Shown piece by piece: positions 1 to 9,080 of a stretch of 28,296 bases of DNA; the first letter of the stretch is position 1; every line of letters starts with the position of its first letter. The notes beneath the pieces were generated by a model. It had not been told where the DNA came from, did no database searches, and worked only from the letters and a program-made list of their open reading frames with translations. The stretch comes from Oscillospiraceae bacterium (GTDB taxonomy: Bacteria; Bacillota; Clostridia; Oscillospirales; Oscillospiraceae): the NCBI GenBank assembly GCA_028691385.1, contig JAQUZL010000007.1:1-28296 (forward strand), read 5' to 3'. A program made the translations under genes and the position numbers.

Positions 1-20
1 AATGAACCTGATTTTATCGA

Positions 21-60
21 GCACCTTTTGGGAAAGCCTATTTGATTTCCCGAAGGGTGC
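21..60 (+). terminator. Long imperfect stem-loop at the left edge
   Basis: Bases 21-35 pair with 46-60 over about 15 positions, including two G-T pairs, around a 10-base loop. The bases after it on the plus strand (TGATTTCATT) are only moderately T-rich. It may terminate a plus-strand gene lying left of the window. The structure is seen directly; the role is inferred. No coding region was found in 1-298. Confidence 0.35.
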
Positions 61-95
61 TGATTTCATTGCCGCCGATTCAATAAAATTTCGCT

Positions 96-148
96 CAAAA
101 AGGGCGCTGATTTACCGACTGCATTTGGTCGGATGAATCAGCGCCCTT
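96..148 (-). terminator. Intrinsic terminator of the arsR-permease-thioredoxin unit
   Basis: Bases 100-112 pair perfectly with 136-148 (13 bp), and an inner helix pairs 115-119 with 128-132. Read on the minus strand, the stem is followed directly by a T5 run, giving the classic rho-independent layout. It lies about 150 bases downstream of the last minus-strand gene. Between it and that gene (149-298) I see only a short inverted repeat, CGCCAA at 214-219 with TTGGCG at 242-247. Confidence 0.75.
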
Positions 149-298
149 CGTTGTCATTCTGCGAAGCGGTGTCCCCGCTCGTTTCTTTCCACTATGTTCA
201 TGCGACGCTTTTCACGCCAAACAGCGAAAATGAAACAGCGATTGGCGGTTCAAAAAGTTGGATGCACCAAGCATTCCGGTAGAAGCCGCACCACGGCA

Positions 299-646
299 TT
301 ACCCCCGAATTTTGCTTAGAATTGCTTTCACTTCATCCTTTTTAAGCACTTTACCAAAGGAAACCACCTTGCCGTCTACCACGAGGGCAGGTGTGGTCAT
401 CACGCCATAAGCGGCAATTTGCGTAAAGTCTGTCACATGGTCAACGGTGGCGTCCATGTTTAGCTCGTTCAGCGCCTCCAAGGTGGCGGCCTCAAGCGCA
501 TTGCACTTGGCGCAGCCGGAACCCAGCACCTTTACGGACGCACCGCTGCGCTTGGCTTTTTCGGCATCCTCCATGGTTTGGGCATTGCAGTTACCGCCAC
601 AGCAGCAGGGCGTTGTTTCTTCTTTTTTCCTTCCAAACAGTCCCAT
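299..646 (-). CDS. Small thioredoxin-fold redox protein (redox-active disulfide family)
   Basis: A 115-residue cytoplasmic protein of the small thioredoxin-like family often found beside ArsP/UPF0718 permeases. The active-site motif CAKC is at residues 45-48, and the cis-proline motif TTPALVV follows near 84-90. An N-terminal cluster, CCCGGNC (14-20), adds four cysteines that could bind or relay a metal or metalloid; this is inferred. The ATG at 646 is preferred over a TTG two codons upstream because AGGAGG sits eight bases before the ATG and only two before the TTG. It starts 24 bases after the permease stop, so the two are probably co-transcribed. A likely role is reducing the metalloid or thiols for the permease or repressor; the true substrate is unknown. 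Confidence 0.85.
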   Translation of the reverse strand: MGLFGRKKEETTPCCCGGNCNAQTMEDAEKAKRSGASVKVLGSGCAKCNALEAATLEALNELNMDATVDHVTDFTQIAAYGVMTTPALVVDGKVVSFGKVLKKDEVKAILSKIRG

Positions 647-670
647 GATCAAATCCTCCTAAAAAATTTT

Positions 671-1684
671 TTACACCAGCAAGTACTGAAAAATATTGAA
701 CAAATATCCAACAAGGATCATGCCAATGGTGCAGATTGCTACGAACAAACCAAGCAGTTTTGGCTTCACGGCCTTGCGCAGCATAATGATTGACGGTAGG
801 GAAAGTGTGGTCACCGCCATCATAAAGCAGAGCACTGTGCCAAGCCTTGCGCCCTTATAAAGCAGCGCTTCGGCTACCGGAATTGTGCCAAAAATGTCGG
901 CATACATGGGAACGCCCAGTAAAGCTGCCAGCACAACGCCAAAGGGATTGCTGCTGCCAAGCACCATCTCAATCCAGTGTTCGGGAATCCAGTTGTGTAT
1001 GATGGCGCCGATGCCAACGCCGATAAGAATATATGGCAGCACCTTTTTGAAGGTGGATACCACCTGCTCCTTTGCATAAAGCGCACGCTCTTTGCGGGTC
1101 AAGTTCGGACAGGTAATATCCACGCTGCCGGCAGCGCGGATCAACGCTTCCACCTGCGCTTCCATGTGCAGTTTTTCGATCAATGTACCGCCGACAACGG
1201 CGATGATCAGTCCCGCGATCACATATACAATTGCCACCTTCGCACCAAAAATGCTCATCAGCAGAACAAGCGAGCCGAGGTCTATCATCGGGGAGGAAAT
1301 CAGAAAAGAAAAAGTCACGCCCAGCGGCAGACCCGCGCTGGTAAAGCCGATGAACAGCGGGATGGAGGAACAGGAGCAAAAGGGCGTCACCGTACCCAAT
1401 AGCGCCGCTATCATAGTTGCCCACAGGCCGTGAAAACGTCCCATAATTTTTTTGCTCCGCTCCGGCGGGAAGTAACTTTGAATATAGGAAATGATAAAAA
1501 TCAGCACGCAAAGCAGCACTGTGATTTTGAGAACATCGTAGATGAAAAATTGAATACTGGCGCCAACTTGCCCGGTCACATCAAGACCGAGGAGCATAAG
1601 CAAATTGCCGATGCGGGTGCTTAGCCACTTCATTCCAAGCACTTGGTCTTGGAAGAACAGCCACACAGCTTGAAGAATGTGCAT
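671..1684 (-). CDS. ArsP/UPF0718 family permease
   Basis: A 337-residue polytopic membrane protein of the permease family that includes ArsP, which exports trivalent organoarsenicals in characterised members. The hallmark PFCSCSSIPLF is at residues 101-111, followed by a glycine-rich membrane segment and SPMIDLGSL. A second conserved block (LGVPMYADIFGTIP) lies in the C-terminal half. About eight hydrophobic segments are visible, with a basic cytoplasmic loop near residues 70-85. GAGAGGGC precedes the ATG by about seven bases. It sits between an ArsR repressor and a thioredoxin-like protein, a common partnership in metalloid resistance loci. The substrate (organoarsenical, arsenite or another soft metal) cannot be read from the sequence, so no gene symbol is given. 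Confidence 0.88.
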   Translation of the reverse strand: MHILQAVWLFFQDQVLGMKWLSTRIGNLLMLLGLDVTGQVGASIQFFIYDVLKITVLLCVLIFIISYIQSYFPPERSKKIMGRFHGLWATMIAALLGTVTPFCSCSSIPLFIGFTSAGLPLGVTFSFLISSPMIDLGSLVLLMSIFGAKVAIVYVIAGLIIAVVGGTLIEKLHMEAQVEALIRAAGSVDITCPNLTRKERALYAKEQVVSTFKKVLPYILIGVGIGAIIHNWIPEHWIEMVLGSSNPFGVVLAALLGVPMYADIFGTIPVAEALLYKGARLGTVLCFMMAVTTLSLPSIIMLRKAVKPKLLGLFVAICTIGMILVGYLFNIFQYLLV

Positions 1685-1717
1685 TTGAAAGCCCTCTCGT
1701 TCCCAAATCAGATTATT

Positions 1718-1737
1718 ACATCAAGAAATATTGATAT
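1718..1737 (-). promoter_or_regulatory. Second, imperfect ArsR-type operator before the permease
   Basis: ACATCAA (1718-1724) and TTGATAT (1731-1737) flank a 6-base centre. This is the half-site and spacing of the operator at 2103-2124 with one changed base. It lies between the terminator after the repressor gene and the permease start. An A/T-rich stretch overlaps it but I see no good -35 box. It may allow a second controlled promoter; that is inference. Confidence 0.45.
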
Positions 1738-1745
1738 GATGCGCC

Positions 1746-1781
1746 GAATAAAAGCCATCTGCTGCGAGATGGCCTTTATTC
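1746..1781 (-). terminator. Terminator or attenuator between repressor and permease genes
   Basis: Bases 1746-1760 pair with 1767-1781 (15 positions, one of them G-U on the minus-strand RNA) around a 6-base loop. The 3' arm ends in TTTTATT on the minus strand. The repressor stop codon (1776-1778) lies inside the stem, so a terminating ribosome would cover it. It probably lowers permease expression relative to the repressor, and could also act on the plus strand. Confidence 0.65.
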
Positions 1782-2090
1782 TTTACAGCCGCAACAGGAC
1801 AGCTGCGCGGTGTCCGGTGCGGTGATTTGCTGCAACAGAGCAAGTGCATACGCACGCCCTGTTTCGCTGAGTCGATAATGCGTCCACTTGCCTTGCTGCC
1901 GGCTGTCCACGATGCCGGATTCGCATAAAATTTTCATGTGATAGGACAGTCCGGACTGCCCAATGTCCAGTTTATCCAGCAGAACGCAGGCGCACTTTTC
2001 ACCGCTGCGAAGCTGCTCCAATACAGCCAGCCGTTTCGGATCGCAGAACGCCTTAAACACCTTGGCGTTTTTCTCATGAACTGTTTCCAA
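1776..2090 (-). CDS. ArsR/SmtB family metalloregulatory repressor
   Basis: A 104-residue winged-helix repressor. The helix-turn-helix core is near residues 35-60 (LLDKLDIGQSGLSYHMKIL). A CxC pair (C33, C35) sits where the ELCVCDL metal-binding helix of arsenic-type ArsR proteins lies, and the tail carries CCGC (99-102), so thiol binding of As(III) or another soft metal is likely. I chose the TTG at 2090: GAGGTGGG stands six bases before it, whereas an upstream GTG at 2105 lies inside the operator and has no ribosome site. Known members leave DNA on metal binding. It should repress itself and the downstream permease and thioredoxin-like genes through the adjacent dyad. Confidence 0.9.
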   Translation of the reverse strand: METVHEKNAKVFKAFCDPKRLAVLEQLRSGEKCACVLLDKLDIGQSGLSYHMKILCESGIVDSRQQGKWTHYRLSETGRAYALALLQQITAPDTAQLSCCGCKE

Positions 2091-2102
2091 GCCTGCCCAC
2101 CT

Positions 2103-2124
2103 CACATCAACTTATTTTGATGTG
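2103..2124 (-). promoter_or_regulatory. ArsR operator (perfect dyad)
   Basis: CACATCAA (2103-2110) and TTGATGTG (2117-2124) form a perfect 8-bp inverted repeat with a 6-base centre. It abuts the -10 box of the repressor promoter and covers the expected transcription start, as expected for autorepression. Confidence 0.75.
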
Positions 2125-2153
2125 ATTATATACGTTAAATCAAATTTTGTCAA
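2125..2153 (-). promoter_or_regulatory. Consensus sigma-A promoter of the repressor-permease unit
   Basis: On the minus strand TTGACA (2153-2148) and TATAAT (2130-2125) are both perfect and 17 bases apart. The expected start near 2118 falls in the dyad operator. The stretch from 2154 to the ATPase stop at 2250 shows no clear terminator. Confidence 0.85.
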
Positions 2154-2249
2154 TGCGTTATCATGGCAGGCTTCGGTATCGTGGGCAATTCCTTTCAGCT
2201 CAAATGCGGCAATGTCAAGTTCAACGCTGTTCGGATGGATTGCACGGGC

Positions 2250-4766
<2,517 letters not shown>

Positions 4767-4849
4767 AAAAGTTACCTCCGTTTTAGCCTTTCGGCAGTCG
4801 TTTGATAGCTCTATGGCACTCCATTTTCGGGGTCGTTGTTCCATTTGGA

Positions 4850-4897
4850 TATAAAAATAGCACACCGATGGAACATACCACTGTCCCACAGATGTGC
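4850..4897 (-). terminator. Riboswitch expression-platform terminator
   Basis: On the minus strand GCACATC (4897-4891) pairs with GGTGTGC (4866-4860), and TGGGAC inside it pairs with GTTCCA; the sequence CTATTTTTAT follows. Its 5' arm uses the 3' strands of aptamer helices P4 and P1, so terminator and folded aptamer exclude each other. This predicts transcription on when the metal binds. Confidence 0.7.
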
Positions 4898-4975
4898 ATA
4901 ATATGCAATCTGTTGCCGCTCATGCTGCGGCCCGGCCCCATGACCTTTCTCGGAAAGGTTCATCGCCTGCTCAGT
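4880..4975 (-). ncRNA. NiCo (czcD-type) riboswitch aptamer
   Basis: The minus-strand leader folds as a four-way junction. P1 is ACTG (4975-4972) with CAGT (4883-4880). P2 is ATG(A)ACCTTTC closed by GAAAGGTCAT. P3 is GCCGC with GCGGC. P4 is CAGAT with ATCTG, enclosing TGCATA. The joining strands GAGCAGGC, GCCGGGC, GGCAACAGA and TGTGGGACAGT match what I remember of the Ni2+/Co2+-sensing riboswitch, whose known targets are heavy-metal exporters. I could not run a covariance search. The element lies between a consensus promoter and a P-type ATPase and overlaps a terminator, as expected for an ON switch. Confidence 0.85.
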
Positions 4976-5034
4976 TTGTACTGTTGATCTCGCATTCGTG
5001 TTGAATGTAATGCAGTGCAAAGAGATTTCTGGAT

Positions 5035-5063
5035 ATTATATGCGCCGGTAACGCAATTGTCAA
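5035..5063 (-). promoter_or_regulatory. Consensus sigma-A promoter for the riboswitch and P-type ATPase
   Basis: On the minus strand TTGACA (5063-5058) and TATAAT (5040-5035) are perfect and exactly 17 bases apart. The start near 5028 gives a leader of about 260 bases. From here to the divergent promoter at 5204 I see no convincing gene. Confidence 0.85.
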
Positions 5064-5203
5064 CAGAAATGTGCCGCTTGACCGTTTGCGAACAGGAGGC
5101 GGTTCGGTGCTGGATGCCGCAATGGCGATGCATTCACCGTATATCAATAGACTGGTGCGCATATCCACGATGCATTACGATAGAATAGGGCGTCATTGTG
5201 CAC

Positions 5204-5232
5204 TTGACAAAAAGGCTCTAACCCGTTAGACT
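5204..5232 (+). promoter_or_regulatory. Promoter of the BlaI/BlaR1-type pair
   Basis: TTGACA (5204-5209), a 17-base spacer, and TAGACT (5227-5232, 4 of 6 consensus). The -10 box overlaps the first operator copy, so bound repressor would block polymerase. Confidence 0.65.
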
Positions 5233-5256
5233 TGTTAATAACTCTAACGGGTTAGA
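5217..5256 (+). promoter_or_regulatory. Double BlaI-type operator
   Basis: TCTAACCCGTTAGA (5217-5230) and TCTAACGGGTTAGA (5243-5256) are exact reverse complements. Each is a dyad with 6-bp arms and a 2-base centre, and their centres are 26 bp apart. This fits two repressor dimers on one DNA segment. The core differs from the classical TACA/TGTA bla and mec boxes. Confidence 0.75.
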
Positions 5257-5270
5257 CTGGAGGGCGTATC

Positions 5271-5633
5271 ATGGAAACAGCCAAGGTGTTTGAAAGCGAG
5301 TACCGTTTTTGTTTGATTCTCTGGGAGCATGAGCCGATCAAGAGCACGGAGCTGGTCAGGCTCTGTCAGCAGCAGCTTGGGTGGAAATCCACCACCACTT
5401 ATACTGTGATTAAGCGGCTGTCCGAGCGGGGCGTGGTGAAGAATGAACGCACCGTGGTCACCTCACTGGTGTCCAAAGATGCGGTGCAGGCGGCCGAAAT
5501 CGACGAGCTGGTGGAAAAAAAGTTCGACGGCTCACTTCCGGCATTTCTGGCAGCGTTTACCAGACGCCAAAAGCTGTCGCAGGCGGATGTGGACGCCATG
5601 CAGAGAATGATTGACCGGTACAGGGAGAGCTGA
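5271..5633 (+). CDS. BlaI/MecI/CopY family repressor
   Basis: A 120-residue winged-helix repressor with the family's usual length and order. An N-terminal helix-turn-helix spans about residues 8-65, with the STTTYTVIKRLSERGVV recognition region, followed by a C-terminal dimerisation arm (about 75-118). TGGAGGG lies seven bases before the ATG. Only two bases separate its stop from the membrane peptidase gene, the standard layout for this regulatory pair. In characterised systems the peptidase senses a beta-lactam or envelope signal and causes cleavage of the repressor. It probably represses its own operon through the two dyads immediately upstream. No beta-lactamase or PBP gene is nearby, so the true target and signal are unknown. 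Confidence 0.9.
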   Translation: METAKVFESEYRFCLILWEHEPIKSTELVRLCQQQLGWKSTTTYTVIKRLSERGVVKNERTVVTSLVSKDAVQAAEIDELVEKKFDGSLPAFLAAFTRRQKLSQADVDAMQRMIDRYRES

Positions 5634-5635
5634 GC

Positions 5636-6781
5636 ATGGAAATGATATTTCTTAAAGTGCTGAACATGAGCATTGCGGCAGGGTGGCTGGTGCTGGCGGT
5701 GGTCGTGCTGCGCATTGTGCTGAAGAAAGCGCCCAAGTGGGGGAGCTGCCTGCTATGGGCGTTGGTGGCGATTCGGCTGGTATGTCCCGTTTCCCTTGAA
5801 AGCGCACTGAGCCTGATTCCCAGCGGTGAAACGGTCAGCCCGGACATTCTGTACGCCCAGACGCCCACCATCCAAACCGGCATTTCGGCGCTGAACAGCG
5901 TGGTCAATCCCATCATCGCGCAGTCCTTTGCGCCGGATCCGTCCGCCAGCGCGAACCCACTGCAGATATGGGTGTTCGTTGCGGCTGTCGTGTGGCTCGC
6001 CGGTATTGCGTTCCTGCTTCTGTATACGCTGATCAGTTACCTTCGCCTGCGGCGCAGAGTTAGTACAGCGGTGCTGCTGCGGGAGAATATCTGGCAGAGC
6101 GAAAACGTGATGTCCCCCTTTGTGCTGGGGCTGGCGCGTCCTCGCATCTACCTGCCATTCGGCATGCGCGCAGCAGAGATGACCCACGTCATCTCCCATG
6201 AGCAAACGCATATTTGTCGTCGCGACCACTGGTGGAAGCCGCTGGGCTTTCTGCTGCTTACGATTGATTGGTTCAATCCGCTGCTATGGCTGGCCTATGT
6301 GCTGCTGTGTCGGGATATTGAGCTGGCCTGCGATGAGCGAACCGTCAAGACACTGAACCGTTCGCAGCGGGCGGACTACTCGGCGGCGCTCTTGAGCTGC
6401 AGCGTCAGCTGCCGCAGCATTGCCGCCTGCCCGCTGGCCTTTGGCGAGGTGGATGTGAAGGGTCGGGTAAAAAATGTGCTGAACTACAAGAAGCCTGCGT
6501 TTGGGATCGTCGTTGGAACGATCATTGCTTGCATCGTTGCGGCAGTGTGCTTTTTGACAAATCCCAGCCGGCATGATACACAGGACTGGGTACGAAGCTT
6601 GACGGCACAAGACGGCAGCGGTATAGAACGTGTCGTGATGCCGCAACGAAAGGACAAGCAATACCGGCAGCGTTGGGAAGCGGAATATACCGATGCTGTT
6701 TATTCATGCGGAGCGCGAACAAATCGTTTGCGCGCGCCCCGCGCTGATGGACAGATCTTTACGCAAAGACAAATGGATTGA
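5636..6781 (+). CDS. M56 family (BlaR1-like) membrane metallopeptidase, C-terminus probably frameshifted
   Basis: A 381-residue membrane peptidase. Transmembrane segments lie at about residues 12-30, 38-50, 110-135 and 285-306. The zinc site HEQTH is at 188-192 and the third-ligand motif ELACDE at 229-234, as in BlaR1/MecR1-type M56 peptidases. The family normally continues with an extracellular sensor region. Here the part after residue 307 is only about 75 residues and turns arginine-rich and unconvincing near 6690. An overlapping frame from about 6693 to a stop at 6815 (LFIHAERE, then ALMD, then LRKDKWIEI) reads more like protein, suggesting a frameshift. The peptidase core is intact. No penicillin-binding sensor domain is present, so the signal is probably not a classical beta-lactam response. 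Confidence 0.82.
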   Translation: MEMIFLKVLNMSIAAGWLVLAVVVLRIVLKKAPKWGSCLLWALVAIRLVCPVSLESALSLIPSGETVSPDILYAQTPTIQTGISALNSVVNPIIAQSFAPDPSASANPLQIWVFVAAVVWLAGIAFLLLYTLISYLRLRRRVSTAVLLRENIWQSENVMSPFVLGLARPRIYLPFGMRAAEMTHVISHEQTHICRRDHWWKPLGFLLLTIDWFNPLLWLAYVLLCRDIELACDERTVKTLNRSQRADYSAALLSCSVSCRSIAACPLAFGEVDVKGRVKNVLNYKKPAFGIVVGTIIACIVAAVCFLTNPSRHDTQDWVRSLTAQDGSGIERVVMPQRKDKQYRQRWEAEYTDAVYSCGARTNRLRAPRADGQIFTQRQMD

Positions 6782-6806
6782 AATCAGACCGCTGCGATGC
6801 TATCAT
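6778..6806 (+). promoter_or_regulatory. Candidate promoter for the LytTR two-component pair
   Basis: TTGAAA (6778-6783), a 17-base spacer, and TATCAT (6801-6806, 5 of 6 consensus). It overlaps the stop of the preceding peptidase gene and leaves about 95 bases of leader before the regulator. Confidence 0.5.
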
Positions 6807-6909
6807 ATAAAATAACGTATTATACCGCAAAGTGGAAAATCCTATGCAAAATGAGGGCCTGTGGATGCATGGGAGCGGTAAAAACCACACGGCCGGGGAG
6901 GTGCAGCCC

Positions 6910-7644
6910 ATGCTGCAAATTGCGATTTGTGATGATCAGCCGAAGGAGCTGGCAGCGCTGGAAGCGCTCACAAAAGTATTCACCGCGTCCCATTGCCCGA
7001 ACGCGTCGATCACGGCCTTTTCCCACCCGGACGCGCTGGCCAGCGCCTGTGAAAGCCAACCCTTCCACATTTATCTTTTGGATATGGTGATGCCCATGCT
7101 CAGTGGGCTTGATTTGGGGCGGAGCATCCGCCGCGTCAGCACTGACGCGCAGATTATCTATATTACCACCGAGCCGGGCTATGCGCTGGACGCCTACGCG
7201 GTGAATCCGCTGCACTATTTACTCAAGCCCGTAAAGCGGGAGGCGCTGTTTGCGGCGCTGGCGCTGGCGGTGGAAAAAGCCGATTTTGCCAACGAATGTT
7301 TGTTGACGCTGAAAACCCATGACGGGGTGCGGACGATCGCAACAGAGAAAGTGGTCTGCTGCGAATGCCGCCGCCACACGGCGGTCTACACCCTGATCGG
7401 CGGCGAAACGGTGCAAACCGCCACCCTCTCGGGCAGCTTTGCCGATCACATCGCGCCGCTGCTGGCTGACCGTCGCTTCCTTTCCCCACACGTGTCCTTC
7501 GCGGTGAACATGAGTCAGGTGGAGCGGCTGGTAAAGGAGGGCTTTTTCTTGCGGGGTGGGGCGTTTGTGCCGGTGTCCGGCAAGCAGTATACGGCGGTGC
7601 GAAACGCCTATTTGCGCTACCGCTTGGGGGAGGCGGACAAATGA
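6910..7644 (+). CDS. LytTR-family response regulator (AgrA/LytR type)
   Basis: A 244-residue regulator. The receiver domain covers about residues 3-120, with the acidic pair CDD near residue 8 and phospho-acceptor Asp58 in LLDMVMP. A LytTR DNA-binding domain covers about 140-240. The ATG at 6910 is chosen because GGGGAGGTG precedes it by a few bases and the receiver starts directly there; an upstream in-frame ATG at 6832 adds 26 unrelated residues. Its stop overlaps the kinase start (ATGA). Related pairs control peptide-induced or envelope-linked genes. Targets are unknown; the nearest downstream gene encodes a small Cys-containing protein. Confidence 0.9.
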   Translation: MLQIAICDDQPKELAALEALTKVFTASHCPNASITAFSHPDALASACESQPFHIYLLDMVMPMLSGLDLGRSIRRVSTDAQIIYITTEPGYALDAYAVNPLHYLLKPVKREALFAALALAVEKADFANECLLTLKTHDGVRTIATEKVVCCECRRHTAVYTLIGGETVQTATLSGSFADHIAPLLADRRFLSPHVSFAVNMSQVERLVKEGFFLRGGAFVPVSGKQYTAVRNAYLRYRLGEADK

Positions 7645-8924
7645 CAGAGCATGCCTATGCGCTCATTCAAGCGCTTCGTTTTTTTATTCCGGCTCTGTTT
7701 TCCATGTTGTTTCGTGTGATCGGTCTTGGGCAGCGCAGCACAAGGCGCACCGTGGTGTGCCTGTCTGCATTCACCCTGTATATGCTGCTGACGCCGTACG
7801 TGCTGATTCCGCTCATGGGTTATATGGCGTACACAAAAATTGCTCCGCTTATCATGATATTTGGCAATTTTGCGGTCTTTTTCATCTCATCTGACCCCAT
7901 TGTGAAAACTGCGTTCATGCACTTCACCCAGGCGAACGTGATTATGCTGATTTCCATTTCGTGCAATGCCCTGCGTCATATTTTGGGACTTTCAGAGGTC
8001 GCGATGCTGCTGGTGCTGCCCTGTGTCTATTTTCCGGTATTGCTGCTCGCCTTACGATATTGCGCGAAGCCCCTGCGGTTTATTGCAGACCACATTAAAA
8101 CCGGGTGGGGCACGCTGTTGATGACGCCCGCCCTGACAATGGTCGCGACGCTTGTCGTATCGGTGTACAGCGAAATTTATTTTGGCGACCAACCCTTCTT
8201 TGCAGCCGGCGTCGTGCTGCTTGTGCAGCTGTGCTTCTTGTTCAATGTTGCGACATTGTACCGCAGTCTGAAGGAAATTACGGTGCTTTCTCAGCAGACA
8301 GAGCGTCGTAATTTGCTGGAAATTCAAGCCAACGCAATGGCGCATCGGCTTGCACTGATGGATGAGGCAATGAGCCAGATGAGCACGGCGCGGCATGATC
8401 AGCGGCACTTCAACCACACCATTGCCACGCTGCTGCGGCAGGGGGAAACGGCGCAGGCTACGGCGCTTTTGGAACGCGGCAGCCAGCTGCTGCCGCCCAA
8501 GCCGCAAACCTATTGCCAGAATGTGTCGGTGAACGCTGCAGTGTCCTATTATGCCGAGCAGGCCAAGCGACAGGGCATCCGCTGCGAAATCCGCCTGATC
8601 ATTCCGAAACTGCTGCGGGTGGATGAGCTTTCCCTTGCCATGGCGGTGTCGAACCTTATGGAAAACGCAATCACGGCCTGCGCTGCGGTTTCAGAGGGCG
8701 CGCGCTTTCTGCGCTTCACTGCGGTGGACACCGGGCAGCTGCTGCTGGAGCTCGCAAATCCCTATATGGGAACGGTCGATCTGGATGAAGCCGGCGTGCC
8801 CATTGCCCGGGACAAGGGGCACGGGCGGGGCAGTCAAAGCGTGGCGGCATTTGTCAAAAGCTGCGGCGGCGAGCTGGTGTATACGGCGGCGGACGGCCTT
8901 TTCCGGGTGCAGCTGATGGTCTAA
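7641..8924 (+). CDS. AgrC-like GHKL sensor histidine kinase
   Basis: A 427-residue membrane kinase. About six hydrophobic segments fill residues 8-205, followed by a linker helix (about 210-245). The phospho-acceptor is His252 in ARHDQRHFNH, the arrangement of peptide-sensing AgrC/ComD kinases. The ATPase domain shows the N-box SNLMENAITAC (about 337-347) and a G-box KGHGRGSQS (392-400). The start overlaps the regulator stop by four bases, with GGGGGAGG as ribosome site. No autoinducer peptide gene or AgrB-type processing enzyme is visible nearby, so the signal is not evident. Confidence 0.9.
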   Translation: MTEHAYALIQALRFFIPALFSMLFRVIGLGQRSTRRTVVCLSAFTLYMLLTPYVLIPLMGYMAYTKIAPLIMIFGNFAVFFISSDPIVKTAFMHFTQANVIMLISISCNALRHILGLSEVAMLLVLPCVYFPVLLLALRYCAKPLRFIADHIKTGWGTLLMTPALTMVATLVVSVYSEIYFGDQPFFAAGVVLLVQLCFLFNVATLYRSLKEITVLSQQTERRNLLEIQANAMAHRLALMDEAMSQMSTARHDQRHFNHTIATLLRQGETAQATALLERGSQLLPPKPQTYCQNVSVNAAVSYYAEQAKRQGIRCEIRLIIPKLLRVDELSLAMAVSNLMENAITACAAVSEGARFLRFTAVDTGQLLLELANPYMGTVDLDEAGVPIARDKGHGRGSQSVAAFVKSCGGELVYTAADGLFRVQLMV

Positions 8925-8944
8925 GGGGGGAACTCGCACACCCC

Positions 8945-8977
8945 GTTGTCAAGTGAAAATTTTCAAAAATTGACAAC
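8945..8977. repeat. Inverted repeat with nested palindrome
   Basis: GTTGTCAA (8945-8952) and TTGACAAC (8970-8977) are perfect 8-bp arms. Between them lies the self-complementary GAAAATTTTC (8955-8964). It sits 20 bases after the kinase stop. There is no T-run after the hairpin, so an operator is as likely as a terminator. No consensus -10 lies 17 bases after the TTGACA. Confidence 0.5.
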
Positions 8978-9014
8978 ATTGTGCATAAAAATCGGCTTTT
9001 TTTGCAAAAAATGG

Positions 9015-9074
9015 GCGCTCCCTTCCGTTTTGTGTTATTCTGTAGATAGGAAATCACAAAAAAGAAGGGAGCGC
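9015..9074 (+). promoter_or_regulatory. Inverted repeat enclosing a possible extended -10 and masking a ribosome site
   Basis: GCGCTCCCTTC (9015-9025) and GAAGGGAGCGC (9064-9074) are perfect 11-bp arms. The 3' arm contains the ribosome site AAGGGAG of the gene at 9081. The loop contains TGTTATTCT (9033-9041), which resembles an extended -10. A transcript from upstream could form the stem and hide the ribosome site, while one starting in the loop could not. The repeat is seen; the regulation is inferred. Confidence 0.45.
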
Positions 9075-9080
9075 TTTTCT

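Noticed and set aside
969..1511. 180-codon minus-strand open frame
   Set aside because: Same strand but another frame inside the permease gene; the permease frame has the family motif and membrane pattern.
4767..4889. 41-residue N-terminal extension of the P-type ATPase
   Set aside because: It would translate the terminator and the ribosome site GGAGGT; the ATG at 4766 is well placed.
4811..5020. 69-codon minus-strand open frame upstream of the P-type ATPase
   Set aside because: No ribosome site; the region is explained by the riboswitch and its terminator.
5107..5229. 40-codon plus-strand frame starting GTG with AGGAGG seven bases ahead
   Set aside because: The ribosome site is good, but the frame crosses the BlaI-type promoter and first operator, has no recognised similarity, and no promoter of its own is seen; kept only as a possibility.
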